Virus record (IMG/VR): IMGVR_UViG_3300042691_044065
Coordinates: 1 to 47,617 of that record
DNA length: 47,617 nt
Direction: 5' to 3' (one strand)
From: a virus
In this document: in pieces, positions 40,661 to 47,617 of the stretch
How the letters are laid out: each line of letters opens with the position of its first letter
How positions within the stretch are numbered: the first letter of the stretch is position 1
The notes under the pieces: generated by a model
Seen by the model: only the letters and a program-made list of their open reading frames with translations
The model's database searches: none
Told to the model about the DNA's origin: nothing
Translations under genes and position numbers: made by a program

Positions 40661-43236
40661 AAATTCTATATCTCCACGACGCCGGGTTCACGCCCGGTCT
40701 GCAAGGAGTGTTCAAAGAATACGCGAAGAAAGCCCAGCTGGATTGGCAGCCGTTTGAGTTTGCCAATCTCACGCATGGGATGGCAACCCAACCGACCAAG
40801 ACCAAACTCATGGCGAACCCGCTTCGCCGCAACGAATTCTTTTCCCGGCTCACCCAGGCAATTGCCAGCCTCCAGCCAAAGTTGATTGTAATCAACGACT
40901 GGGTTGCGCTGGAATACATCACGACAACCTACCGGTCCCTCGACACCACGCGTGGCGGCGTTTACTTTGTGAATGGCATCCCGGCCATCGTGCTCGATTC
41001 GTTTCGAACCACGGGCGGCGGCTCCAAAATCAAAGCCGTACCACACATGGGATGGTTGATGTTGCAGGACTTGAAAAAACTCAAGAGGTGGTTCAGTGGA
41101 ACTCAACGAAGAGAACCTGTCTTTGATTATGAGACGGTGGATACTGTCGAGTCATTCAGATCATTTGCCAATGATTTCCGGAAAAGTGTATGCATTGGCA
41201 TGGACATTGAAACATCCGGACGTGGTACGGGCTGCATCATTACGTGCTCGGGTTACTCTTTGTTGCAGCCTGATGGACGCATCCTTTCACGGACCGTTCC
41301 ATTCATGGACCCCATTGCTCCAAATGGTGCTCACTGGTCAGCCACCGAATTTCATTACATTCTCACAGAACTCGCGGCACTCCACCGATTGCCAATCCCG
41401 AAGGTAATGCAAAATGGAACATACGACGCACACCATTACGTCCGTTATCGTATGCCGCCGGCTCACTACCTTTTTGACACGGCTAATGCGTTCCATGCAC
41501 TCTGGCCTGAAGCTCCGAAGCGTCTCGATTTCATCAGTTCTATTGCCTGGGACCACTATCGGTTCTGGAAAGATGAAAATAAAGCCGATGAAAAGGATGA
41601 CAATCAGACTGACCGAGTCCCTAACACTGCAGATGGATGGTTCCGATACCTGCGATATTGTGGTCTCGACTGCCATTATACACTGGGTTCTGCCGTCTAT
41701 CTTTTTTCGATCCTTGCGGCAGTCCCCTGGGCAATGGAAAACTTTCGGCAGAGCTTCAGACAATCCATCGGGCCAGGCCTTGCAATGTCGCTTCGTGGAG
41801 TACGAGTAAACAAAGAAATCCAAACCGGGTTTGAGTACCACAATATTTCCGAATCTGAGAAAGCCAAACGTGATATGGCTGCCATGACCCCGGGCTTGGA
41901 CTTCAATCCGAACTCGCCGGCGCAGGTTGCCAACCTTATCTATGATATCTGCCGGGCTCAGCCGCTTCCCAAGCGTGGAAAAAATCGACCTACAAAACGT
42001 GAAAAGAAACCTTCCGACGAGAACCGTTCCACGAACGAGAAAGACTTGGAAGTTATCACCACGCAGCATCCGTTGCTTGACGTGTTGATTAATCAGATTT
42101 GGGATTGCAAGAAGCCTGCGAACAACGCTTCGAAGTACGGGCGCAACGGCCTTCAACTTATGAATGACAGATGGATGTACAAGCTGTCGCCAATCGGAAC
42201 TGAAACCGGGCGATACGCTTGCAAGGCATCCGACTTCTGGGTGGGCACGCAAATCCAAAACGTTCCCTACGAAATGCGCCCGATGGTCGAGCCAGACCCG
42301 GGCTACATTCTTTTCGATTTCGACTATTCCAAAGCAGACTTCTGGCACACGGCATTTGCATCCGGCGAGCCAGACATGATTAAGGTAGCCTCCGATGCCG
42401 AACTCGACGTCCACTGCTACCATGCCAGCAAATTCTTCTCGAAGCCATATGACGAAATATATTCGGGCTATCGAAAGAAGGAACCGTGGGTTGTCGACTC
42501 CCTCCACGGAGTCCGCCAAAATGCTAAACGAATTGTTTATGGCGCTAACTATCTCATGGGTGGTTATACACTATTCATCACTATGGGTAAACAAGCAGTT
42601 GACGCAACAGCTATCGCGATGGGGCGAAACATTGCCAACTGGAGTATTAAAGACTACTCACTATTTTGCCAATCGTTGCTGGACTTTTACTTTGAACAGA
42701 TGTATCCCCGTCTCCTCTCTTGGTTAGAGGAAACCGTTTCAGCCGTATCCCGCCGAGGGAATCTGGCCGTTTGCTGCGGGGGACGCACTCGAAGTTTCTT
42801 TGCCGATCTTATCACGGACAAAGGTTCCCAGCGAGAACTCGCTGCATTTTACGGCCAGGGTGGTACTGCCTGCACCATCAATACCGTACTCGACAACGTT
42901 TACTACGAACGAAAAGACAGCCAAGATTTGATGTTGCTGTTCCAGGTCCACGACTCCGTGGTTGGGCAGGTTCGCGAGGACAAATTGCATCTTCTCAAAG
43001 ACTTGCGCAAATCGATGATGATTGAGAATAAGATTAACGAACACAAGTTTACCATTCCGGCAGAAGGCGCAGTTGGTTATGGATGGGGATATCGCATGAC
43101 CGACTGGCATGAAAACATTACTCTTGAAGAAATCAAAAAGGCGGATGAAAAATGGAGAAGCAAGAATACACACCTGTTGTCATCCTCATCGCAGGATACG
43201 CACGAGCTGGAAAAGATACGGTTGCTGGTTATCTAG
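40657..43236 (+). CDS. Family A DNA polymerase with 3'-5' exonuclease and UDG-like N-terminal domain, 859 aa
   Basis: Start at ATG 40657, overlapping the stop of the 33-aa ORF. Residues 1-165 resemble a degenerate uracil-DNA-glycosylase-fold domain (PKLIVINDWVALEYIT, TRGGVYFVNGIPAIV, WLMLQDLKKLKRW). The 3'-5' exonuclease follows: DIE (Asp183, Glu185), NGTYD (Asp257), YCGLD (Tyr334, Asp338). Polymerase motifs are A (Asp556 in DYSKAD), B (Arg620, Lys624, Tyr628-Gly629) and C (His765-Asp766-Ser767, where most family members have HDE). This is the replicative polymerase. Its last 85 nt overlap the kinase gene. No 5' nuclease domain or separate primase gene is visible. Confidence 0.92.
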   Translation: MKILYLHDAGFTPGLQGVFKEYAKKAQLDWQPFEFANLTHGMATQPTKTKLMANPLRRNEFFSRLTQAIASLQPKLIVINDWVALEYITTTYRSLDTTRGGVYFVNGIPAIVLDSFRTTGGGSKIKAVPHMGWLMLQDLKKLKRWFSGTQRREPVFDYETVDTVESFRSFANDFRKSVCIGMDIETSGRGTGCIITCSGYSLLQPDGRILSRTVPFMDPIAPNGAHWSATEFHYILTELAALHRLPIPKVMQNGTYDAHHYVRYRMPPAHYLFDTANAFHALWPEAPKRLDFISSIAWDHYRFWKDENKADEKDDNQTDRVPNTADGWFRYLRYCGLDCHYTLGSAVYLFSILAAVPWAMENFRQSFRQSIGPGLAMSLRGVRVNKEIQTGFEYHNISESEKAKRDMAAMTPGLDFNPNSPAQVANLIYDICRAQPLPKRGKNRPTKREKKPSDENRSTNEKDLEVITTQHPLLDVLINQIWDCKKPANNASKYGRNGLQLMNDRWMYKLSPIGTETGRYACKASDFWVGTQIQNVPYEMRPMVEPDPGYILFDFDYSKADFWHTAFASGEPDMIKVASDAELDVHCYHASKFFSKPYDEIYSGYRKKEPWVVDSLHGVRQNAKRIVYGANYLMGGYTLFITMGKQAVDATAIAMGRNIANWSIKDYSLFCQSLLDFYFEQMYPRLLSWLEETVSAVSRRGNLAVCCGGRTRSFFADLITDKGSQRELAAFYGQGGTACTINTVLDNVYYERKDSQDLMLLFQVHDSVVGQVREDKLHLLKDLRKSMMIENKINEHKFTIPAEGAVGYGWGYRMTDWHENITLEEIKKADEKWRSKNTHLLSSSSQDTHELEKIRLLVI

Positions 43237-43781
43237 AGGATATGATTGACAAGAAGTATCCGCCATACACCGGTTGCCTTGAGAAATTCGCCGCGCCGTT
43301 GTACGACATGCTCCACGCCATGTTTGTAGAAACCGACCACGCGTTTTCAGACGGATTGGAGAATCACAAAAATGACATCCTCCCATACTCGCCAAATGGA
43401 ATTACGATTCGCAAAGCCCTCCAAACGCTTGGCACCGAGTGGGGCCGTGATATCGTTGGTGAGGGGATTTGGGCTAATCTGCTGTGTGCTCGAATTAACG
43501 CCACACATGAAAACTACCGGAACGCCGGCTCAAAATTCAATCCGGTTTTCATCGTTAGTGACGCTCGTTTTGTCAGCGAAGCCAAAGTTGTCTATGAAGC
43601 GTTCTCCAAAGTATACACCATTTATATACAAAGAGAGGCCTCAACTCCGCAAACCCATCACCGCAGCGAACAAGAACTCGGCGAGCTTGAAGCCGGTGCA
43701 AGCTTCGTTGTTCCAAACAACGGAAGTTTAGAGGCGCTGGCAACCGAACTCGAATGGGTTTTGAAAAAAATCTTTGCATAG
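43152..43781 (+). CDS. Deoxynucleoside monophosphate kinase, 209 aa
   Basis: A P-loop NMP kinase like T4 gp1. Residues 15-23 are GYARAGKDT, followed by a LEKFAAPLYDML segment (substrate-binding region of dNMP kinases), ALQTLGTEWGRD, and a VSDARF motif typical of the family. It would phosphorylate dNMPs from degraded host DNA to feed phage replication. AGGCGG lies 7 nt before the ATG. Its first 85 nt overlap the polymerase end in another frame, and its P-loop is coded within that overlap. Confidence 0.85.
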   Translation: MEKQEYTPVVILIAGYARAGKDTVAGYLEDMIDKKYPPYTGCLEKFAAPLYDMLHAMFVETDHAFSDGLENHKNDILPYSPNGITIRKALQTLGTEWGRDIVGEGIWANLLCARINATHENYRNAGSKFNPVFIVSDARFVSEAKVVYEAFSKVYTIYIQREASTPQTHHRSEQELGELEAGASFVVPNNGSLEALATELEWVLKKIFA

Positions 43782-43790
43782 GAGCAGGCC

Positions 43791-45092
43791 ATGAGCTTGG
43801 ATTTCGACAAGCTCTCAAACCCGTTCCTACGTTTGCATTTACGATATGTTGAGAAAACCGAGCCACCACGAATCTTCCACGTGTGGTCCGCAATCACAGC
43901 AATATCAGCTGCAATGCAGCGGCATGTATATCTAGATCTGGGGTTTGGGCGGCTGTATGGGAACTTGTACGTGTTGCTTGTGGGGCCACCCGGCACCCGT
44001 AAGTCAACTGCCATCAAGTTTGCAACTAAAATTTTGCGGAACTCCACCAGTGTGCGATGGGCGCCGGATGACACAGGTGGACAGCGGCAGGGTTTGATTG
44101 CAGCCTTGACAGAAGATGATGACACGGTGGAAGGCATGGACGTGGCAGATGCGTTGGATATCGAGAAGCTGATGAACGCGCAGGTCACGCTTAAAAATGT
44201 TGACCAGCATGTCATGTTTGTGGAGGCCGGCGAGTTTGGAAGTTTCATCGGCCAGAACAGTTTGGACCTGACTCGCTTTCTCATCAAGATGTGGGACGGC
44301 GAGGATTACGTTTACCGTTTGAAAACCTCGCGGCATGTGTTGAAGGATAACCTGATGACGCTTCTCGGGGGTACCACGCCAACCGATATTGCCAGCCTTC
44401 TGCCAGCCGAGGCGATTGGACAGGGTTTCATGTCGCGATTTGTTTTGGTCTACGCGCCAGCGAAAGAAAAGCAGGTGCCGCCATCCGAAGCAATGGTTGA
44501 CGTCGACGTGGAATCCCCGCTCGGTAGCATATATGCCAACGTGTTTTACAACATGAATGGCGGCATGACCCTGGCGGCGGATGCCCAGCGACTCCTTGAC
44601 CAGCTCTATTTGCACGAGGTGAAAATCCACGACACGCGGTTTATCTATTACGCGGAAAGGAGGCAGACCCATCTTCTAAAGACGTGTATGTGTTTGGCAG
44701 TTGCACGCGGCTCGATGAAAGTTGAGATGGTTGACGTGGAAGAAAGTCAGCGGATTCTGCACGCGACCGAGCAGCGAATGCCGGAAGCGTTGGGAGAGTA
44801 CGGGCTTTCCCCGGTGGCAGTTGCCCGGCAGAAGATGCTGGAATATCTGCGCCACGCAAATGAGCCGATAAGTGAGCGCGTGTTGTGGGTGGTGATGCAG
44901 CGGGACATGAAGCTGATTGATTTTAAAAACAGTCTGTCGGCTTTGATTTCTGCGGATAAAGTTTCGCCTCTCGACACGCCCAGCGGCCGCATGTACCTGT
45001 ACAATGACGGCGTGAAAAGGCTGTTGGCATCCATGGATGAAAACGTGCTGGACGCGTTAATCGGGGATGAAGAATCGAGGACATTGCAATGA
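43791..45092 (+). CDS. DUF3987-type replicative helicase-like ATPase, 433 aa
   Basis: A RecA/AAA-type ATPase. The start region has FHVWSAITAISAAMQR. The P-loop at 65-72 is GPPGTRKS, with Arg in place of Gly before Lys, and the Walker B is VMFVEAGEF (Glu). LLGGTTP is a sensor-like motif, and GFMSRF near residue 220 is a possible arginine finger. A C-terminal region (about 340-430) looks like winged-helix DNA-binding. These features fit DUF3987-family phage proteins, thought to be helicases. As no DnaB-like helicase or primase is present, this may be the fork helicase. AGGAG precedes the ATG. Confidence 0.75.
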   Translation: MSLDFDKLSNPFLRLHLRYVEKTEPPRIFHVWSAITAISAAMQRHVYLDLGFGRLYGNLYVLLVGPPGTRKSTAIKFATKILRNSTSVRWAPDDTGGQRQGLIAALTEDDDTVEGMDVADALDIEKLMNAQVTLKNVDQHVMFVEAGEFGSFIGQNSLDLTRFLIKMWDGEDYVYRLKTSRHVLKDNLMTLLGGTTPTDIASLLPAEAIGQGFMSRFVLVYAPAKEKQVPPSEAMVDVDVESPLGSIYANVFYNMNGGMTLAADAQRLLDQLYLHEVKIHDTRFIYYAERRQTHLLKTCMCLAVARGSMKVEMVDVEESQRILHATEQRMPEALGEYGLSPVAVARQKMLEYLRHANEPISERVLWVVMQRDMKLIDFKNSLSALISADKVSPLDTPSGRMYLYNDGVKRLLASMDENVLDALIGDEESRTLQ

Positions 45093-45292
45093 GCACAGAG
45101 GTTGAGGACAGTGAGGAATATGTGTTTGATTTTGGTCAGCATATTGGAAAGAAGATTTCAGATGTGCCGTCCGCCTATCTCCAATGGATTGTGTTGAAGT
45201 TGGAAGATGTGAAAGGTTCGACGAAGTCGGTAAAGGAATGCGTGGACGCGGCAACAGAAGAACTTTACGAACGAGGTGAAGATTATGATTGA
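45089..45292 (+). CDS. DUF3820-type small protein, 67 aa
   Basis: A 67-aa protein starting in ATGA overlap with the helicase. The pattern YVFDFGQHIGKKISDVPSAYL, then QWIV, matches DUF3820-like domains (G-x2-G-K-x-I-x-D-x-P-x2-YL-x-W), found in small phage proteins and at the C-terminus of some exonucleases (exodeoxyribonuclease X type). A DNA-end or replication accessory role is inferred. Confidence 0.72.
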   Translation: MSTEVEDSEEYVFDFGQHIGKKISDVPSAYLQWIVLKLEDVKGSTKSVKECVDAATEELYERGEDYD

Positions 45293-45863
45293 ACTCTGGC
45301 AGATGGCCATCCCGCCAATTTGGTGTGCGGTGGCAGACCGTGTGCGCGGTGGGTTTCCGGATGACAGCTTTTGGCCTGCCGATGATTGGCAGTACATTGA
45401 GTTTGACATGAAATACACTCCACCGGAATGGAAAGATGACATGCGAACTGTCATCAAATTCACCTACGGCATGGCCCTCGTCTTGCCGTTCACCACGGTC
45501 TGGTGGCAGGTGCTTGTGGCTGGTATCACGTGGAAGTTTGGTGAACAGATTGCAGGTGACTTTGGCGGCACGTTCAGATACATAGCGGGGAAAACGGGAT
45601 GGTTCAAGAATTTACTCCGTGTGGGCCTGATGTGGCCTATTGCGACTGTTGTGGCTCTATTCTACGTGTGTCAACCGATCGTGATGCTGTTTGGCGTTTC
45701 TTCCTTGGCTTGCGTGTTCAGTGCTTTATGTGCAAAACAAATCTGGTACACGCCGAACGTACCAACCTGGATGTTGCAACTGCAAACCCCCGGCGCTTGG
45801 CAGGAAGCACTGCGAGGATTTATTAATGGCACGCTGGCAGTGATTGTCGGCGCGAATCTTTAA
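45285..45863 (+). CDS. Multi-pass membrane protein, 192 aa
   Basis: ATG 45285 is chosen because GAGGTG lies 7 nt upstream; a GTG three codons before overlaps that site. The protein has hydrophobic segments near residues 60-85, 110-140 and 143-160, giving two to four membrane spans, and polar, Trp-rich ends (SFWPADDWQYIEFD). It overlaps the DUF3820-type gene by 8 nt. I recognise no family. Superinfection exclusion or membrane-anchoring of replication are possible roles for a membrane protein in this arm. Confidence 0.7.
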   Translation: MIELWQMAIPPIWCAVADRVRGGFPDDSFWPADDWQYIEFDMKYTPPEWKDDMRTVIKFTYGMALVLPFTTVWWQVLVAGITWKFGEQIAGDFGGTFRYIAGKTGWFKNLLRVGLMWPIATVVALFYVCQPIVMLFGVSSLACVFSALCAKQIWYTPNVPTWMLQLQTPGAWQEALRGFINGTLAVIVGANL

Positions 45864-45875
45864 CGGAGAAACAAA

Positions 45876-46781
45876 ATGTCAGACTCTGGATTACCAATCA
45901 TCTTCTTCTACCACGCCAACTGCATGGATGGTTTCACTGCCGCGTATGTTGCGTGGAGGCGGTACAAAGATACCGTGTATTACCATGCGCTTGATTACAA
46001 AGATGTAATCCCGCTTGACCTTATCACGAACCGCCAGGTGTACATGCTTGATATGTGCTTGGATGAAAAACGGATGCGCCACATTGCCGAGGTTTCCAAG
46101 CATCCGGTTTTCGTACTCGATCATCACATCGGAATGCAGGAAACGTTTTTGAAACTGCAGGAAGAACATGTTGTGTACGGTTCTTTTGATTTGCAGTTTT
46201 CAGGTGCCGGCCTCGCGTGGAATTGGTTCAATGCCCCGGATGCTGCACCGTGGCTGATTCAGGCTGTCGAAGATCGCGACCTGTGGAAGTTCCACCTTGC
46301 CGATACGAAAAGTGTATTGGCGTATGTGGCCGCCCACGATTTCGATTTCGAAACCTGGCGCAGCTTTGCCGTCCTTCTTGAGTACCCCGCGAACCGACGT
46401 GATTTTGCATCGCGTGGCAACGCCATCTTGCAGTATCAGAACAAACTGATTCGCAGCGCGGTGAAGAACAAGGTAATCCACAAGCGGATTGGCGAACACA
46501 GCGTGCCCTGCCTGAACCTTGACTACTCGATGGCATCCGAAGCTGGACACATCATGGCAGAGCATGCGCCGTTTGCTGCCATTTACAATGACGAGCCGAA
46601 GGGCCGACGGTATAGCTTGCGGTCAAACAAGAAAGGTGGCGTGGACGTGTGTGCGATTGCCAAGCAATACGGTGGCGGTGGGCACGCGAATGCGGCTGGC
46701 TTTTTTATCCCGTGGTCACGGATTGCGGAAGTTGAAGCAGGGTTTGCATTCAACGTGCTGTCAGGATTTGGTGAGAAATAA
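45876..46781 (+). CDS. DHH/DHHA1 phosphoesterase, 301 aa
   Basis: A DHH-family phosphoesterase. Motif I is HANCMDGFTAAY (His13, Asp18), motif II LDMCLD (Asp59), motif III VLDHHIG (Asp82-His83-His84), and the DHHA1 signature GGGGHANAAGF starts near residue 266. The family cleaves short oligoribonucleotides, pAp or linear and cyclic dinucleotides using Mn. In a lytic phage it may recycle nucleotides from degraded RNA, or break nucleotide second messengers made by host defence; the sequence alone does not separate these. It is the last gene of the rightward arm, with GGAG before the ATG. Confidence 0.85.
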   Translation: MSDSGLPIIFFYHANCMDGFTAAYVAWRRYKDTVYYHALDYKDVIPLDLITNRQVYMLDMCLDEKRMRHIAEVSKHPVFVLDHHIGMQETFLKLQEEHVVYGSFDLQFSGAGLAWNWFNAPDAAPWLIQAVEDRDLWKFHLADTKSVLAYVAAHDFDFETWRSFAVLLEYPANRRDFASRGNAILQYQNKLIRSAVKNKVIHKRIGEHSVPCLNLDYSMASEAGHIMAEHAPFAAIYNDEPKGRRYSLRSNKKGGVDVCAIAKQYGGGGHANAAGFFIPWSRIAEVEAGFAFNVLSGFGEK

Positions 46782-46796
46782 GAAACAGAAACAATC

Positions 46797-46832
46797 CCGC
46801 TCCCTAGAATTCCGACGGCTTCTAGGGAGCGG
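46797..46832. terminator. Long perfect hairpin between converging arms
   Basis: A perfect 13-bp inverted repeat (CCGCTCCCTAGAA and TTCTAGGGAGCGG) with a 10-nt loop lies 16 nt after the phosphoesterase stop and about 90 nt after the giant gene's stop on the other strand. Neither side has a strict T tract, although the minus-strand side is U-rich. It probably terminates or stabilises both converging transcripts. Confidence 0.6.
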
Positions 46833-46868
46833 TGAACCAATACTTAGTTCAAAAGGGAGGGAACCACC

Positions 46869-47246
46869 GTGAAAGAAATCGACAAAACCTTTTGGCGTCA
46901 GCTGCTTAACGAAGAAGCTTTCTTCAATCCCTTGAAAGATATATCAACCTTCCAATCCGTCCTTCGTCGATGCTTCCGCGAAGCGCGTCCACAATTTCTA
47001 GATCCAATTTGTTGGTGGATGCTCGCAGAACCTGTGACTGAAAAAATCTCCGAAAACTTTCAGCATTTCCGCCAGCTCGCACATAGTGCTCCAAGCTCTG
47101 CTCAACATCTTCATTGCTTAGTTGGCCGTTGCGAATTCGAGACTTCAAATTCTCTGCGAGTCGATCTTTCAATTCTGCTTGTACACGATCTGTCGCTCGA
47201 TTTCGGACATTTTCTTGTCGTAGTTCATCCGACATTAAAGGCTTGA
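46869..47246 (+). CDS. Possible 125-aa ORF, antisense to the giant gene end
   Basis: A GTG start with a strong ribosome site (AAGGGAGGG, about 8 nt) opens a 125-codon frame. The first 18 codons lie outside other genes and look protein-like (MKEIDKTFWRQLLNEEAFF). The rest runs antisense through the last 320 nt of the giant virion gene. Either a genuine small gene whose true end is different, a leftover start after recombination, or chance. The signal before the start is too good to ignore. Confidence 0.3.
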   Translation: MKEIDKTFWRQLLNEEAFFNPLKDISTFQSVLRRCFREARPQFLDPICWWMLAEPVTEKISENFQHFRQLAHSAPSSAQHLHCLVGRCEFETSNSLRVDLSILLVHDLSLDFGHFLVVVHPTLKA

Positions 47247-47617
47247 AGCCAGCGACCCGAGATGCCACGCCGATGAATGTGCGGGTGTCATCCTCAATCA
47301 GCCCGCCGGAATAGTCGACTGTGTGGCCCAGTGCCAGGTCGATTGCATTTGACAAACCCTTGTTCAGATTTGCTGTTGCCAGCACCTCAGCCACACGTGA
47401 TGGTGAGATGCCTTCCTGCTCGATGGCACTGTCGTACAGCTGGCCCACCGTCGACCCAACCCTCGTTAGCATCCGCAAACCAGCTACGCTTTGTGCCCCG
47501 AATCCACTTTCAAATGGCACCCCGACCGAGGCGCGCGGCCCAATCGAAATGCCATCTTCTGCGCCAAGCATTTTTGGCAGCGTCGCAATCGAGCCATTCA
47601 AAAACACATCTGCGGCG
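46924..47617 (-). CDS. Giant internal virion (ejected) protein, C-terminal part
   Basis: This is the C-terminal end (about 230 codons including the duplicated 69 bp) of the gene that starts at 4520. The frame is open from the window edge to TGA at 46924-46926. The tail is strongly charged and predicted helical, rich in Arg, Glu, Gln and Asp, and ends in YLSRD. It contains no start of its own that fits a separate gene; a short ORF beginning at 47607 is simply an internal Met of the larger protein. Just downstream is the convergence point with the rightward arm and a strong hairpin at 46797-46832. Confidence 0.85.
   Translation of the reverse strand, partial: AADVFLNGSIATLPKMLGAEDGISIGPRASVGVPFESGFGAQSVAGLRMLTRVGSTVGQLYDSAIEQEGISPSRVAEVLATANLNKGLSNAIDLALGHTVDYSGGLIEDDTRTFIGVASRVAGFKPLMSDELRQENVRNRATDRVQAELKDRLAENLKSRIRNGQLSNEDVEQSLEHYVRAGGNAESFRRFFQSQVLRASTNKLDLEIVDALRGSIDEGRIGRLIYLSRD
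47549..47617. repeat. Terminal direct repeat, right copy
   Basis: Exact copy of bases 1-69. Joining the two copies keeps the minus-strand giant gene in frame (5,145 nt, 1,715 codons including stop), which independently supports the closure. Confidence 0.95.

Noticed and set aside
41338-42519. A 393-codon minus-strand ORF across the DNA polymerase gene
   Set aside because: It is antisense to the polymerase, whose exonuclease and polymerase motifs are intact; the product has no recognisable domain.

Overview
This window is a complete, circularly closing genome of a tailed phage with podovirus-type virion genes. Bases 1-69 are repeated exactly as bases 47549-47617, so the unique length is 47,548 bp. 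One minus-strand gene runs in frame across the join. The host is probably Gram-negative: the lysis cassette includes an inner-membrane spanin with an embedded outer-membrane lipoprotein spanin (Rz/Rz1). I see no integrase, lysogeny repressor or phage RNA polymerase. The clearest promoters look like host sigma-70 sites, so this is most likely a strictly lytic phage transcribed by host RNA polymerase. I cannot name the host genus or phage genus.

There are two transcription arms. The leftward (minus) arm runs from about 29.8 kb down through position 1 and around to 46.9 kb. It starts with a 247-aa unknown gene ending in an intrinsic terminator and a two-gene cassette of small proteins. The virion genes follow: terS, terL, portal, an enzymatic tail module (SGNH esterase, two small proteins, two paralogous polysaccharide deacetylase-like proteins), scaffold, major capsid protein, two small head proteins, head-tail adaptor, four beta-rich structural proteins, tail nozzle and tail fibre. 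Next is the lysis cassette (small Cys-rich protein, M15-type endolysin, holin candidate, small coiled-coil protein, Rz/Rz1). Three internal (ejected) virion proteins end the arm, the last of them 1,714 aa long and split by the window edge.

The rightward (plus) arm (30.5-46.8 kb) holds DNA replication, recombination, repair and nucleotide genes. These are a RecD-like helicase, a pyrimidine-dimer-glycosylase-like protein, two small Cys-rich proteins, a Cas4/RecB-type nuclease, a Sak4-like ATPase, a probable ssDNA-binding protein, and a family A DNA polymerase with a UDG-like N-terminus. A dNMP kinase, a DUF3987-type helicase, a DUF3820-type protein, a membrane protein and a DHH/DHHA1 phosphoesterase complete the arm. 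Many small unknown genes lie between them, often joined by ATGA overlaps. No primase is recognisable.

The arms diverge from a control region of about 830 bp (29.7-30.5 kb) with opposed sigma-70-like promoters, palindromes and a very high density of the pentamer TGGCA/TGCCA. They converge at about 46.8-46.9 kb on a perfect 13-bp stem hairpin. The most notable observations are: (i) a short L-F-[K/G]-type motif repeated at the C-termini or in the linkers of five DNA-metabolism-arm proteins, suggesting a shared docking partner; (ii) the same small beta module inserted inside the catalytic regions of three different tail enzymes; (iii) the UDG-like fusion and altered motif C of the polymerase; and (iv) the TGGCA enrichment.
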